The notes beneath the pieces were generated by a model, which searched no databases, was not told the origin of the DNA, and saw nothing but the letters and a program-made list of their open reading frames with translations. A DNA stretch of 48,698 bases from Alphaproteobacteria bacterium. GTDB lineage: Bacteria > Pseudomonadota > Alphaproteobacteria > Rhizobiales > Amorphaceae. Location: positions 1 through 48,698 of the forward strand of contig JAUIJH010000022.1 in assembly GCA_030431335.1 (NCBI GenBank). Reading direction: 5' to 3'. Made by a program: the position numbers and the translations under genes. Shown piece after piece: positions 41,066 to 48,698 of the stretch; the stretch's first letter is position 1; each line of letters starts with the position of its first letter.

Positions 41066-41782
41066 ATGACCAAGCCTTCGATGCCCACCACCGATGCCGC
41101 CCCCCCGACGCTGGCGCCGCCGGTCGCGCAGCTTCCATCGATGAACCAGGCAAGCCTGCCCGAACAGGTCGCCGACGCCATCGTGGAGGGGATCGCGGCG
41201 GACGTGTTCGCGCCCGGTGCGCGGCTCGTGGAGATGGACATCTGCGAGCGCCTCGCCGTGAGCCGCGTGCCGGTGCGCGAGGCGTTGAAGCTTCTGGAGG
41301 CGCAGGGCGTCACCGTCTCGCTGCCCCGCCGGGGCTACCGCGTCGCCGCCATCGATGGGCAGCGCGTGGCGCAAATTCACGAGGTCCGCGTCAGCCTGGA
41401 ACTGATCGCCGCGCGCGATGCCGCCGCGCGCTTCAGTGCCGACCCGGCGTTGGCGGGCGGGCTGGAACGGATCGTCGCGGAGATGGCCGCGCGGATGGAT
41501 CGCGGCGACTGGTCGGGCCCCAACGCCATCGACATCGCCTTCCATCGCGAGATGTGCCGTGCGTCGGGCAACGCCATCGTGGGGACGCTGTGGGAGGCGA
41601 TCGCCCGGCACATCCGCATCATCTTCGCCAAGTGCGTCGATGCCCACACGGACCCGGCCGTCCTCTATCAGGAGCACAGGCGCCTGCTCGACGTCCTTCT
41701 CACCGGCGATGCGGACAGTGTCGCCGCCGAGATCCGCGCCCACGTCCGCCCAACCATGTTGCGCCCCGACGCGCGTTCCTGA
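41066..41782 (+). CDS. GntR-family (FCD) regulator of the TakP-type TRAP operon
   Basis: A 238-residue regulator. After a Pro/Ala-rich N-terminal tail (about 30 residues), the winged helix is at about 33-95 (EQVADAIVEGIAADVFAPGA, then ICERLAVSRVPVREALKLLE). The FCD domain follows (AIDIAFHREMCRASGNAIV, then YQEHRRLLDVLLTGDADS). ATG 41066 is the nearest start upstream of the tail. It is co-directional with the TRAP genes after a 25-base gap and probably autoregulates the operon through the palindrome at 37972. It is followed by a 179-base gap and then the cyclase-YcaO operon, which is likely a separate unit. Confidence 0.9.
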   Translation: MTKPSMPTTDAAPPTLAPPVAQLPSMNQASLPEQVADAIVEGIAADVFAPGARLVEMDICERLAVSRVPVREALKLLEAQGVTVSLPRRGYRVAAIDGQRVAQIHEVRVSLELIAARDAAARFSADPALAGGLERIVAEMAARMDRGDWSGPNAIDIAFHREMCRASGNAIVGTLWEAIARHIRIIFAKCVDAHTDPAVLYQEHRRLLDVLLTGDADSVAAEIRAHVRPTMLRPDARS

Positions 41783-41961
41783 CGGGCATTCGCGCCGCGG
41801 CCAAAGGAGGCTCTGAAGAAAATCCTCACTCAAAGCGAGGGGATCTCGGGTGGCGGGCCGAATTGGGCTCCGCCCGGCCGAGGACACCCTATGCAATTGA
41901 GGAAGGCCGTGTAGATTACGGGCGCGCAACCATGGCGGGGAACTTGAGGAAAACAATATCC

Positions 41962-44900
41962 ATGGACGACACGGACGAGACCGTTTGCCCAACCTGCCAA
42001 GCGGCCATTTCCAAACGTGCGCGGTTTTGTTCCGAGTGCGGGACGCGCCTGTCCCCGCCTGCCAAGTCTGTCAACGCCGGCGAGCACCGGCAAATCACCA
42101 TGCTGTTCGCGGATCTGGTCGGCTCCACGGTCCTGTCGGTCCAGCTCGATCCCGAAGATCTTCGCGAGGTGGTCCGCGACTATCGCGCCGTTTGCGCCGC
42201 GGAGATCGAAAGCCGCGGGGGGATGATCCAAGGCTATGCCGGGGACGGCCTGCTGGCCTATTTCGGCTACCCCATCGCCCGCGAGGATGCCGCGCGCCGC
42301 GCCGTGGAGGCCGCGCTTGCCATTGCGGGCGTGCTGGGCGCCATGAACCACCCGATCACAGCCGCCCGCGACCTGACGCTCGCCGTGCGCATCGCCGTGC
42401 ACACGGGACGGGTCCTCGTCGGGGAGATGGGCTCCGGCGTATCGCGCGAGCGACACGCCATAACGGGGGTCAACCCGAACCTTGCCGCGCGGCTCGAAGG
42501 GCTGGCGCCGCCCAATGGCGTCGTCATCAGCGAAGCCACGCGCGAACTCGTCAAGCGCAACTTCCAGGTGGTGAGCCTCGGACCCCAGACGCTGAAGGGG
42601 ATCCCGGATCCGGTCGAGGCCTTCCAGGTGATCGGGGCCGGCAGCCCGAGCAGCGTGCTGGAGCACCGGGCCGACTGGCTGTTCGGCCGCGAGGCCGAGC
42701 TTGCAGCCTTGGACGAAGCGTGGCGCGAGGTGGCCAAGGGGGCCCGGCGGCGCGTTGCGGTCGTGGCCGATCCGGGCAAGGGCAAGTCCGCGCTCGCCAC
42801 CCACTTCGTGACCCATGCCGGGATCGCCGATGCCCACATCGTCGGCATCGCGGGGGAGGGGGCGAGCCGGAATTCGCCCTTCGCCGCGCTGCGCCAATCC
42901 ATCCGCAACAACCTGCCGGCCACCGATCACGGCAGCGAAGTCGATGCCCTCGTCACCCGTTTCTTCCTCGACCAGCCCAATGCACATGCCCACGCGCAGA
43001 CGTTCAAGAGGGTTCTCGATGGCGTCTTGTCCGACGGGATGGAGGGCAGGGAATCGGTCTATGCCGCCCTCGAGGCCTGGCTCAACGCGGACCCCGCGCC
43101 TCGGCTGATCGTCATCGAGGACGCGCACTGGCTCGATCCCTCCACCCTCGAGATGATCGACCGGGTGAGCGCCACCCAAACGCCGGGCCGGCTCTACCTG
43201 ATGCTGTCCCGGCCCACCAACGAGGAGCGTTGGAACCAGCCGGGCGACCTCACCATCCGTCTCGGCAGGCTCTCGAGCGACGGGTGCCGGTCGCTGGCGG
43301 CTGCGGTGGCGGGCTATCCTCTCGAGGCCTCGCTGTTGGCACGCATCGAGGCGGCCACCGACGGCCTGCCCCTGTTTGTGGAGGAGTTCACCAAGACGCT
43401 GCTGGAAAGCGGTGCTGCGGAAGAGCGAAGGGGCATCCTGCGCCTCTCCGAGAGCGCCATGTCCTTCCAGACGCCGGGAACGCTGCTCGATCTCATCACG
43501 TCGCGCCTGGATGGGCTGGGATCGGCGCGCGAACTCGTCCAGGCGGCCGCCGTCCTCGGACGGCGCATGCAGCGCTCGGCGCTCGCCTTCGCGCGCGAGA
43601 CGGACGTTTCCGCCCTGGCCACGGAGCTCGCGAGGCTGGAACAGGCGGGGATCCTCATGCCCACGGGCGAGGATGAGCTCACTTTCCGCCATGCCCTGTT
43701 CCAGAAAGCGGCCTTCGAAAGCCTCACCCGCCCCGCGCGCCGGGCACTTCACGAGCGGTTCGTGGCCTGGCTGCAGGAGGTTCCGGCTCGCTGGGCGGCG
43801 GCACCGCCGGAGGAGCGCGGCTATCACCTGGAATGCTGCGGCAAAGCCCGTTCCGCCGCACTGGAATACCTGGAGGCGGGGCTTGCCGCCAACCAGGCTT
43901 CGGCCAGCCTGGAAGCGGCGATCTTCTTTGGCCGCGCGCGGGACCAGGTCGAAATGGCCGGCGCCGATGTCGACGGCGGGACGCGCCTGCGCACCCAGGT
44001 TCTCCTTGCCGGCGCGCTGCTGTCGGCCCGTGGTCCGGGCGCCGCGGAGACCCGAGCCGCTTATGACGATGCCCTCATGCTCGCGGAAAAGGTGCCGGAG
44101 TGCGAATGGCATCTGGCCGCCTACTGGGGGTGGTGGCGCGTGTCGGACACCTTCTCCATGATGGCCGTGCGGGCCAAATTCCTGCTGGATGCGTCCGAGC
44201 GCATGAAAGGGGAGGAGTTCCGCCTGCAGGCCATGCACTGCGCGTGGGCCAACGCGTTCGCCATGGGCGACATCGACGCCTCCGTCAAAATCGCCAAGGA
44301 CGGGCTGGACCTCTACGAGAGGGCCGGCTTCGCTCATCAACGCACGCTGTATGGCGGGCATGACTGCAAGGTCTGTGCGCTCGGCGAGACCGCGCTGTCC
44401 ACCTGGCTTCAAGGCGCCGGCGATGACGCGGCTTCGCTGGCCGATGCGGCCATTGCCCATGCCGAGAACCTCGAGCACGTGGGCAGCCTCATGCATGCGC
44501 TCGACATCGCGGTGATGCTGCACCACTACCGCCGCGATGGTGCCAGCGTCGGCGCGGTCGCCGCGCGCCTTTCCCACCTCGGCGCGTTCTACGACCTCGA
44601 AGAATATCGAGCCAAGGGCGAGGTCTTCCTGGGCTGGTGCGATGTGGATGCGGGGCGCGTGGAAACCGGGCTCAGGCGCATCGAAAAAGGGTTTGGTATC
44701 CTCCAGGATATCTGCACGCCGGAAGATTTTCCCGTCTATCAATGCATGCGCGCCGAAGCGCTCTGCCTCATCGGCGCGCCGCAGAAGGCGCTGGACGCGC
44801 TGGCCGAAGGCCGGTCCGTCATCGTGGAGCAGGGTGTTGCGTTCTGGGCCGCCGAGATCGCGCGCCAGGAGGCGCGGGCGGAGTTGGCGCGGGCTGCTCC

Positions 44901-45138
44901 CGATCTGGATCGCGTCGCGAAATCGCTTGGCGAGGCGCGCGACATTGCCGTCTCCCAAAACGCGCTCGCTCTGGAGCTGCGTGTGGCGCTCACCGGTCTC
45001 AGCCTCGCGCAGCGCACCGGCCGCAGCGATGAAGCCGGCGACACGCTGGAAAAAGTCCTCCAGCGCTTCGCACCCGGCACAAGAGGGCGCGATCTGGACG
45101 AGGCCCGCGCCGCCCTCATCGAGACGGCGAAGGCATAG
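41962..45138 (+). CDS. Zinc-ribbon, class III cyclase-like, AAA-type ATPase and TPR signalling protein
   Basis: A 1058-residue soluble protein. Residues 9-26 form a CPTC/CSEC zinc ribbon. Residues about 43-215 form a class III nucleotide-cyclase domain with both metal aspartates (Asp51 in LFADLVGST, Asp95 in GYAGDGLLAYFG) and the transition-state Asn173 and Arg177 (NLAARLEG). The base-contacting lysine four residues before Asp95 is Gly91. An NTPase domain follows, with Walker A ADPGKGKS (Lys275) and Walker B VIEDAHWLD (Asp387). Helical repeats fill about 600-1050. ATG 41962 has GAGGAAA 9 bases upstream; ATG 41932 is possible. The stop is 2 bases before the YcaO start, so it belongs to that operon as sensor or regulator. 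Confidence 0.92.
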   Translation: MDDTDETVCPTCQAAISKRARFCSECGTRLSPPAKSVNAGEHRQITMLFADLVGSTVLSVQLDPEDLREVVRDYRAVCAAEIESRGGMIQGYAGDGLLAYFGYPIAREDAARRAVEAALAIAGVLGAMNHPITAARDLTLAVRIAVHTGRVLVGEMGSGVSRERHAITGVNPNLAARLEGLAPPNGVVISEATRELVKRNFQVVSLGPQTLKGIPDPVEAFQVIGAGSPSSVLEHRADWLFGREAELAALDEAWREVAKGARRRVAVVADPGKGKSALATHFVTHAGIADAHIVGIAGEGASRNSPFAALRQSIRNNLPATDHGSEVDALVTRFFLDQPNAHAHAQTFKRVLDGVLSDGMEGRESVYAALEAWLNADPAPRLIVIEDAHWLDPSTLEMIDRVSATQTPGRLYLMLSRPTNEERWNQPGDLTIRLGRLSSDGCRSLAAAVAGYPLEASLLARIEAATDGLPLFVEEFTKTLLESGAAEERRGILRLSESAMSFQTPGTLLDLITSRLDGLGSARELVQAAAVLGRRMQRSALAFARETDVSALATELARLEQAGILMPTGEDELTFRHALFQKAAFESLTRPARRALHERFVAWLQEVPARWAAAPPEERGYHLECCGKARSAALEYLEAGLAANQASASLEAAIFFGRARDQVEMAGADVDGGTRLRTQVLLAGALLSARGPGAAETRAAYDDALMLAEKVPECEWHLAAYWGWWRVSDTFSMMAVRAKFLLDASERMKGEEFRLQAMHCAWANAFAMGDIDASVKIAKDGLDLYERAGFAHQRTLYGGHDCKVCALGETALSTWLQGAGDDAASLADAAIAHAENLEHVGSLMHALDIAVMLHHYRRDGASVGAVAARLSHLGAFYDLEEYRAKGEVFLGWCDVDAGRVETGLRRIEKGFGILQDICTPEDFPVYQCMRAEALCLIGAPQKALDALAEGRSVIVEQGVAFWAAEIARQEARAELARAAPDLDRVAKSLGEARDIAVSQNALALELRVALTGLSLAQRTGRSDEAGDTLEKVLQRFAPGTRGRDLDEARAALIETAKA

Positions 45139-45140
45139 GG

Positions 45141-46361
45141 ATGAGCGACAAGCGTTTTGTCGAAGGAACCCGCCGCGCCGTATCGCCCGACGAGACCTGG
45201 CGGCGGATCGCGCCGCTGCTGCCGGTCTTTGGGATTTCCCGGGTGGCGGGGCTGACGGGGCTCGACAGGATCGGCATTCCGGTCTTCACAGCGGTGCGCC
45301 CGAACGGTCGTTCGCTTTCGGTCTTTCAGGGCAAGGGGATGACCGCGCAAGCGGCCCGCGTTTCAGCGGTGATGGAGGCCTTCGAGACCTGGTGCGCCGA
45401 GGCGATCGTCAAACCACTTCATTTCGCGAGCCTGGATGAAATGTGCTTCGATCACCCGGTGGTCGATGTCTCGCGGCTTCCCGTGGCGACCGTCGAGCCG
45501 CTCGATCCAGGCCTGCCCTTTCTCTGGATCGAGGGCACCGACCTCTTGAGCGGCAAGGCGCGTTTCGTGCCCTACGAAATGGTGCACGCGAACTATGGCA
45601 TCCCCGAACCGGCCCATTCGGGCGCCTTCGTGGCGAGCACCAACGGCCTCGCCTCCGGCAACACGCGCGACGAGGCGCTCCTCCACGGTCTGTGTGAGGT
45701 GATCGAGCGGGACGCGGTGACGCTGTGGAAGCTGGCGCCGGGCGCGTTTGACGGCCGCTGCGCCGTGCGGCTCGACAGCGTCGAGGACCCCGGATGCCGC
45801 TGGCTGCTCGAGCGCTTCTCCGCAGCCGGCGTGCGAGTCGCCGTGTTCGATGCCACGTCGGATGTGGGGGTGCCCGTGTTCGCCGCGCTGATCGCGGACG
45901 CGGCCGGTGGTGGGGCCGCCGCACCGGAGTTGGGCTTCGGATGCCATCCGGCCCCCGAGGTGGCCCTTTCGCGCGCGCTCACCGAGGCGGCGCAGGCGCG
46001 GCTCACCTTCATTTCCGGCGCCCGCGAGGACATACCCGACGCCGACTATCTCCCGGCGGCGATAGCGGAGCGCACCGCGGCGGCGGAGCAGATTTTCGAC
46101 GGCCTCCAGCCCGCGCGCGATTTCGCCGCCGTCGCCTCCGTCGAGGAGGCGAGCATCGCCGGAGACGTGGCCGCCACGCTGGCCGCGCTTCGCGGCGTCG
46201 GCATTGCCGAGGCGGTGGCGGTGGACATTGCCAAGCCCGCGTTCGGCCTTTCGGTGATGCGCGTGGTGGTGCCTGGACTGGAAGCGGCGCTGGAAGGCCC
46301 GCGCTCCCAATATGTCCCCGGCGCGCGGGCCAGCACGCAGCTCCTGGGGGCGGCGGCATGA
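45141..46361 (+). CDS. YcaO-domain ATP-dependent peptide-modifying enzyme
   Basis: A 406-residue YcaO enzyme, which uses ATP to activate a peptide-backbone amide. The ATP/Mg site is intact: GKGMTAQAARVSAVMEAFE with Glu79 and Glu82, and NTRDEALLHGLCEVIERDA with Glu186 and Glu189. The azoline-forming class ends in a proline-rich PxPxP tail; this one ends in GARASTQLLGAAA, so it is of the other type. No separate leader-binding (E1/RRE) domain is seen. It is followed by a TfuA gene in an ATGA overlap, the pairing associated with thioamide formation. The start lies 2 bases after the cyclase stop. The substrate is unknown. Confidence 0.94.
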   Translation: MSDKRFVEGTRRAVSPDETWRRIAPLLPVFGISRVAGLTGLDRIGIPVFTAVRPNGRSLSVFQGKGMTAQAARVSAVMEAFETWCAEAIVKPLHFASLDEMCFDHPVVDVSRLPVATVEPLDPGLPFLWIEGTDLLSGKARFVPYEMVHANYGIPEPAHSGAFVASTNGLASGNTRDEALLHGLCEVIERDAVTLWKLAPGAFDGRCAVRLDSVEDPGCRWLLERFSAAGVRVAVFDATSDVGVPVFAALIADAAGGGAAAPELGFGCHPAPEVALSRALTEAAQARLTFISGAREDIPDADYLPAAIAERTAAAEQIFDGLQPARDFAAVASVEEASIAGDVAATLAALRGVGIAEAVAVDIAKPAFGLSVMRVVVPGLEAALEGPRSQYVPGARASTQLLGAAA

Positions 46362-47113
46362 GGGTGGCCGCGTTCCTCGGGCCGACCCTCGGCGCCGACG
46401 AGGCCAAGGCGCTGTGCGATTGCGAGATCCGCCCGCCTGTCCGCCGGGGCGACATTGCGGCGCTGATGTCCGATCCGCCCGATGCCATCGCCATCGTCGA
46501 CGGCTACTTCGAACAGGTGCCCTCCGTGTGGCACAAGGAGATCCTGTTCGCCATTTCCGGCGGGGTGCAAGTGGCGGGCGCCGCGAGCATGGGCGCGCTG
46601 CGCGCGGCGGAGCTGGCCCAGTTCGGCATGGTGGGGGTCGGGCGGATCTTCTCTGCCTACCGAAGCGGCCGCTTTGCGCCGTTCAACGACCCCTTCGAGG
46701 ACGACGACGAGGTGGCCGTCGTCCACGGGCCCGAAGAAATCGGCTACCTCGCCTCCGATGCCCTCGTCGACATGCGCGCGAGCTTTGCCGCTGCCGCCGA
46801 GGCCGGCGTCATCAACCTCGAGGAGGCCGGCGAGCTGGTCGCCATCGCCAAAACCATCTTCTTCAAGGACCGGACCTACCAGGCCGTGCTGGAGCAGGCC
46901 GCGGCCACACCCGCCGGCCTGGCGCCTTCGTGCCACGACCGGCTGACCGGATGGCTTGCACGCCACGCGGTGCGTCAGAAGCGTGCCGACGCGATTGCGC
47001 TTCTGGAGGGGCTGGCGGCGGGACGCCTGGTCTTCGAGCCGCCCGCCTTCCGCTTCGAGCCGACGCTGCTGTGGGAGCGTTGGCACCGCGAGGGGGCGAC
47101 GGAGCAGCCATGA
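46358..47113 (+). CDS. TfuA-like protein, YcaO partner
   Basis: A 251-residue protein with the TfuA core: VAAFLGPTLGADEAKALC at the N-terminus, AIVDGYFEQVPSVWHKEILF at about residues 46-65, and GAASMGALRAAELAQFGMVG at about 70-90. TfuA proteins work beside YcaO in thioamidation, as in thioviridamide-type peptides and the archaeal methyl-CoM reductase thioglycine, probably by delivering or activating the sulfur. Trifolitoxin gave the family its name. The start overlaps the YcaO stop and the stop overlaps the peptidase start (both ATGA), so the three are made together. The C-terminal 100 residues are helical and not assigned. Confidence 0.94.
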   Translation: MRVAAFLGPTLGADEAKALCDCEIRPPVRRGDIAALMSDPPDAIAIVDGYFEQVPSVWHKEILFAISGGVQVAGAASMGALRAAELAQFGMVGVGRIFSAYRSGRFAPFNDPFEDDDEVAVVHGPEEIGYLASDALVDMRASFAAAAEAGVINLEEAGELVAIAKTIFFKDRTYQAVLEQAAATPAGLAPSCHDRLTGWLARHAVRQKRADAIALLEGLAAGRLVFEPPAFRFEPTLLWERWHREGATEQP

Positions 47114-48321
47114 GTTTTTCGCTCGACAGCTTCTTCCGCCACAGCGGCACTCGCTTTCGCGTCTACGCGCAATCGCCTGTGCTGGCCGACTTCAGCGAAC
47201 CCGTGACGATCACCGTCTCGTCGCCGGTGGGGACGGTCGGGCCGGGGCCGTCGGACCTTCGCATGTATGCGCTGTTGCCCCAGGCGAAGTCGCCCTACGG
47301 CGATGCCGACCTGCCGCCCTTCCGCGGCAAGGTTAAACCGCCCGTGCAGCCTGGGCCGGACGGTCACTTCGATCACATCGCGGTGGACGACCCGGCCTTT
47401 CCGGCCTCGCACATGTTCGCCACCGTTCGGCGCGTGCTCGATGTGTGGGAAATCTACGCCGGCGGGCCTATCCAGTGGCACTTCTGCGGGACGCACAAGC
47501 GCCTGGAGATGATCCCCGATGTGCCCTGGGACAACGCCCACTTCGGCTGGGGATTCATGGAATGCGGGTTCGGCAAGGACGACCAGGGCGTGGACCGCAG
47601 CTTTGCGCTCAACTTCGATGTCCTCGCCCACGAAACCGGCCACGGCATCGCCTATTCCCTGCTGGGCGTGCCGACCCCGCAGACCCTGACCACGGCCTAT
47701 CGCGGCTTCCACGAATCGATGTCGGACTGCGTGGCGATGATCTCCGCGCTGCATTTCGACGTCTTCGTGGACCATGTGCTGCGGGTGAGCAGGGGGCAGC
47801 TCTATCTCGCCAACGAGTTGAACCGTATCGGCGAATTGTCCAAGACCCGGCAAATCCGGTCGGCCTCGAATGCGCTCAAGATGTCGGACGTCATCTCCCT
47901 CGACACCCCGCCGTCCGAGGTGAGCGGCAAGGAGGCCCACAAGCTGGCCCAGCCGATGACCGGAGCCATCTTCGACATGCTCATCGAGTTCTTCGTTCGG
48001 CGCCTCGTCGCGTCCGGGACGATTACGCCCGCCATCGCACGCGATATGCGTCGCGCGGTGGAGGGCGAGGACGATTCGATGATGCGCACCGGCCCCATCG
48101 TCGAGGCGTACCAGCGCGAACCGCAACGCTTTCGCGACGCCCTTTGCGACGCGCGCGACATGGCCGGCCTCAGATTGCTCGAGACGTTGCGCAGGTTGAG
48201 GGCGGACGGGCTCAGCTACAAGGGCGCAGCGCGTACCTTGATGGCGGTGGATCGCCAGCTCACCGGCAGTGAAAACAGCGCCGCCATCGCCGAATGCTTC
48301 GCGTGGCGCGAAATTATCTGA
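47110..48321 (+). CDS. M4-like (thermolysin-type) zinc metallopeptidase without signal peptide
   Basis: A 403-residue predicted gluzincin. The zinc motif HETGH is at residues 174-178 (FDVLAHETGHGIAYSLLG). The third ligand is probably Glu202 in GFHESMSDCVAM, matching the NEAxSD element of thermolysin. A later His277 in GKEAHKLAQPMTGAIFDML resembles the catalytic histidine block of M4 peptidases. There is no signal peptide and no FTP-type propeptide, unlike secreted M4 enzymes, so it should act in the cytoplasm. It begins in an ATGA overlap with tfuA. Likely roles are leader removal, processing of a modified peptide, or self-protection; these are inference. Confidence 0.82.
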   Translation: MSFSLDSFFRHSGTRFRVYAQSPVLADFSEPVTITVSSPVGTVGPGPSDLRMYALLPQAKSPYGDADLPPFRGKVKPPVQPGPDGHFDHIAVDDPAFPASHMFATVRRVLDVWEIYAGGPIQWHFCGTHKRLEMIPDVPWDNAHFGWGFMECGFGKDDQGVDRSFALNFDVLAHETGHGIAYSLLGVPTPQTLTTAYRGFHESMSDCVAMISALHFDVFVDHVLRVSRGQLYLANELNRIGELSKTRQIRSASNALKMSDVISLDTPPSEVSGKEAHKLAQPMTGAIFDMLIEFFVRRLVASGTITPAIARDMRRAVEGEDDSMMRTGPIVEAYQREPQRFRDALCDARDMAGLRLLETLRRLRADGLSYKGAARTLMAVDRQLTGSENSAAIAECFAWREII

Positions 48322-48400
48322 TGCGGCGTCGGCGAAAAGGTGGCGCTTGGAGCATGCAATCGCTACGATTCGGCAACGCGCCTGAAAAGAGGACGATAGG

Positions 48401-48698
48401 ATGACAACCGTAGGTCTTGCGGACGAAAAAAAGGTCGTCCTGTATGTGAAGCGCGTGCCGGCTTTGTTTTTGGAAGGATCCGTGCCCGAGGCGATTGCCA
48501 AGGCGGGTCGCTTCGACAGCGCGACCTATGCGCGGACGACGCCGCCGCCGGAGACGACCTCGAACACGTCCAATCGCAAACAGGCTGTGGAGCCGCTGCC
48601 GGTGTTCGTATTGCCGCTATTGCGACTTGGCCGGCCCTGCTCTTTCAGCGCCTCACATTCCTGGATCCACGCTTCACGGCGCGCCACATCCGCCGGAT
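48401..48698 (+). CDS. Candidate small ORF after the YcaO-TfuA-peptidase genes, open at window edge
   Basis: ATG at 48401 with GAGGA 7 bases upstream opens a frame of at least 99 codons that leaves the window without a stop. It begins MTTVGLADEKKVVLYVKRV, continues with LFLEGSVPEAIAKAGRFDSA, then a Thr/Pro/Ser-rich stretch (TTPPPETTSNTSN). I recognise no family. Codon third positions are less GC-rich than in the genes before it. Its place 79 bases after the peptidase makes it a candidate precursor or accessory peptide of the YcaO operon. From 48526 on, a minus-strand frame is also open, so the true 3' part is uncertain. Confidence 0.4.
   Translation, partial: MTTVGLADEKKVVLYVKRVPALFLEGSVPEAIAKAGRFDSATYARTTPPPETTSNTSNRKQAVEPLPVFVLPLLRLGRPCSFSASHSWIHASRRATSAG

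Noticed and set aside
41824-41840. Hairpin CCTCACT-CAA-AGCGAGG after the GntR gene as a terminator
   Set aside because: One mismatch in a 7-base stem and no T-tract; too weak to call a terminator, though it lies where the TRAP and cyclase-YcaO units should separate.
41830-44958. Very long open frame on the minus strand opposite the cyclase gene
   Set aside because: It is the antisense of a GC-rich gene with clear cyclase and ATPase motifs; its own translation is low-complexity Arg/Gly/Ala/Asp-rich and shows no domain.
45141-46361. YcaO protein as an azoline-forming cyclodehydratase or as the RimO-linked YcaO
   Set aside because: No C-terminal PxPxP tail and no adjacent E1-like/ocin-ThiF or dehydrogenase gene; the overlapped TfuA gene points to thioamidation instead.
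48526-48698. Minus-strand frame entering from the right edge and ending in TAG at 48526, with a helical-looking stretch (ARREAWIQECEALKEQGRP)
   Set aside because: Only 57 codons are visible with no start and no recognisable family. It competes with the plus-strand ORF from 48401; codon use does not separate them, so it is kept only as an alternative.
1-48698. Mobile elements, phage genes, CRISPR arrays, rRNA or tRNA genes
   Set aside because: No transposase, integrase or phage motif, no regularly spaced repeats, and no tRNA or rRNA sequence was recognised by eye; the region looks like accessory chromosome or megaplasmid without recent insertion scars.

Overview
The window is GC-rich, densely packed bacterial DNA with short intergenic gaps and many 1-4 base start/stop overlaps. 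The gene families point to an alphaproteobacterium, most likely of the Hyphomicrobiales (Rhizobiales). These include a malonate mat locus with TRAP genes, a BKACE enzyme, a TakP-like TRAP system, an ECF42 sigma factor with its DGPF partner, and two rhizobial-style CUT2 sugar importers. I see no rRNA, tRNA, insertion sequence, integrase or CRISPR array. Most of the window is a catabolic and transport region: at least seven solute-uptake systems, each beside its own regulator.

Layout. 1-3215: the end of a CUT1 sugar ABC operon (binding protein and one permease) diverging from a SorC-type regulator. 3257-5065: an ECF42 sigma factor, its YCII/DGPF partner and a candidate self-recognised promoter. 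5167-11106: a polar amino-acid ABC operon behind a BKACE (DUF849) enzyme, diverging from an IclR regulator fused to an SMP-30/gluconolactonase propeller; a perfect 9-bp inverted repeat covers the BKACE promoter. 11362-16581: CUT2 importer A (ATPase, permease, binding protein) followed by an LVIVD-repeat propeller. 16636-23832: a glycoside locus (CUT1 binding protein, two permeases, an alpha/alpha-toroid protein, a GH2 glycosidase) diverging from a LacI regulator. 23848-30330: malonate use, with a GntR regulator diverging from a TRAP transporter, malonyl-CoA decarboxylase and malonyl-CoA synthetase. 30403-36791: an SDR dehydrogenase diverging from CUT2 importer B, an Ldh-type dehydrogenase and a FadR-like regulator. 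36797-41782: a protein of unknown function, then a TakP-like TRAP system and a GntR regulator.

The most unusual segment is 41962-48321 plus the right edge. Four genes are joined by a 2-base gap and two ATGA overlaps. They encode a zinc-ribbon/class III cyclase-like/AAA-type ATPase/TPR signalling protein, a YcaO enzyme, a TfuA protein and a cytoplasmic M4-like zinc peptidase. YcaO plus TfuA is the signature of backbone thioamidation of a peptide or protein. A built-in protease and a nucleotide-cyclase-type sensor suggest a regulated peptide-modification system. A small ORF with a good ribosome binding site begins just after the peptidase gene (48401) and runs off the window; it is a candidate substrate or accessory peptide, but this is unproven.

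Function by group. The importers bring in sugars or polyols (three CUT systems with LacI, SorC and GntR control), amino acids or related amines (the BKACE operon), malonate (TRAP, then MatB activation and MatA decarboxylation to acetyl-CoA) and probably a 2-oxo acid (TakP-like TRAP). Four of the seven binding-protein genes are followed at once by a strong RNA stem-loop, which probably keeps binding-protein mRNA more abundant than that of the downstream permeases.
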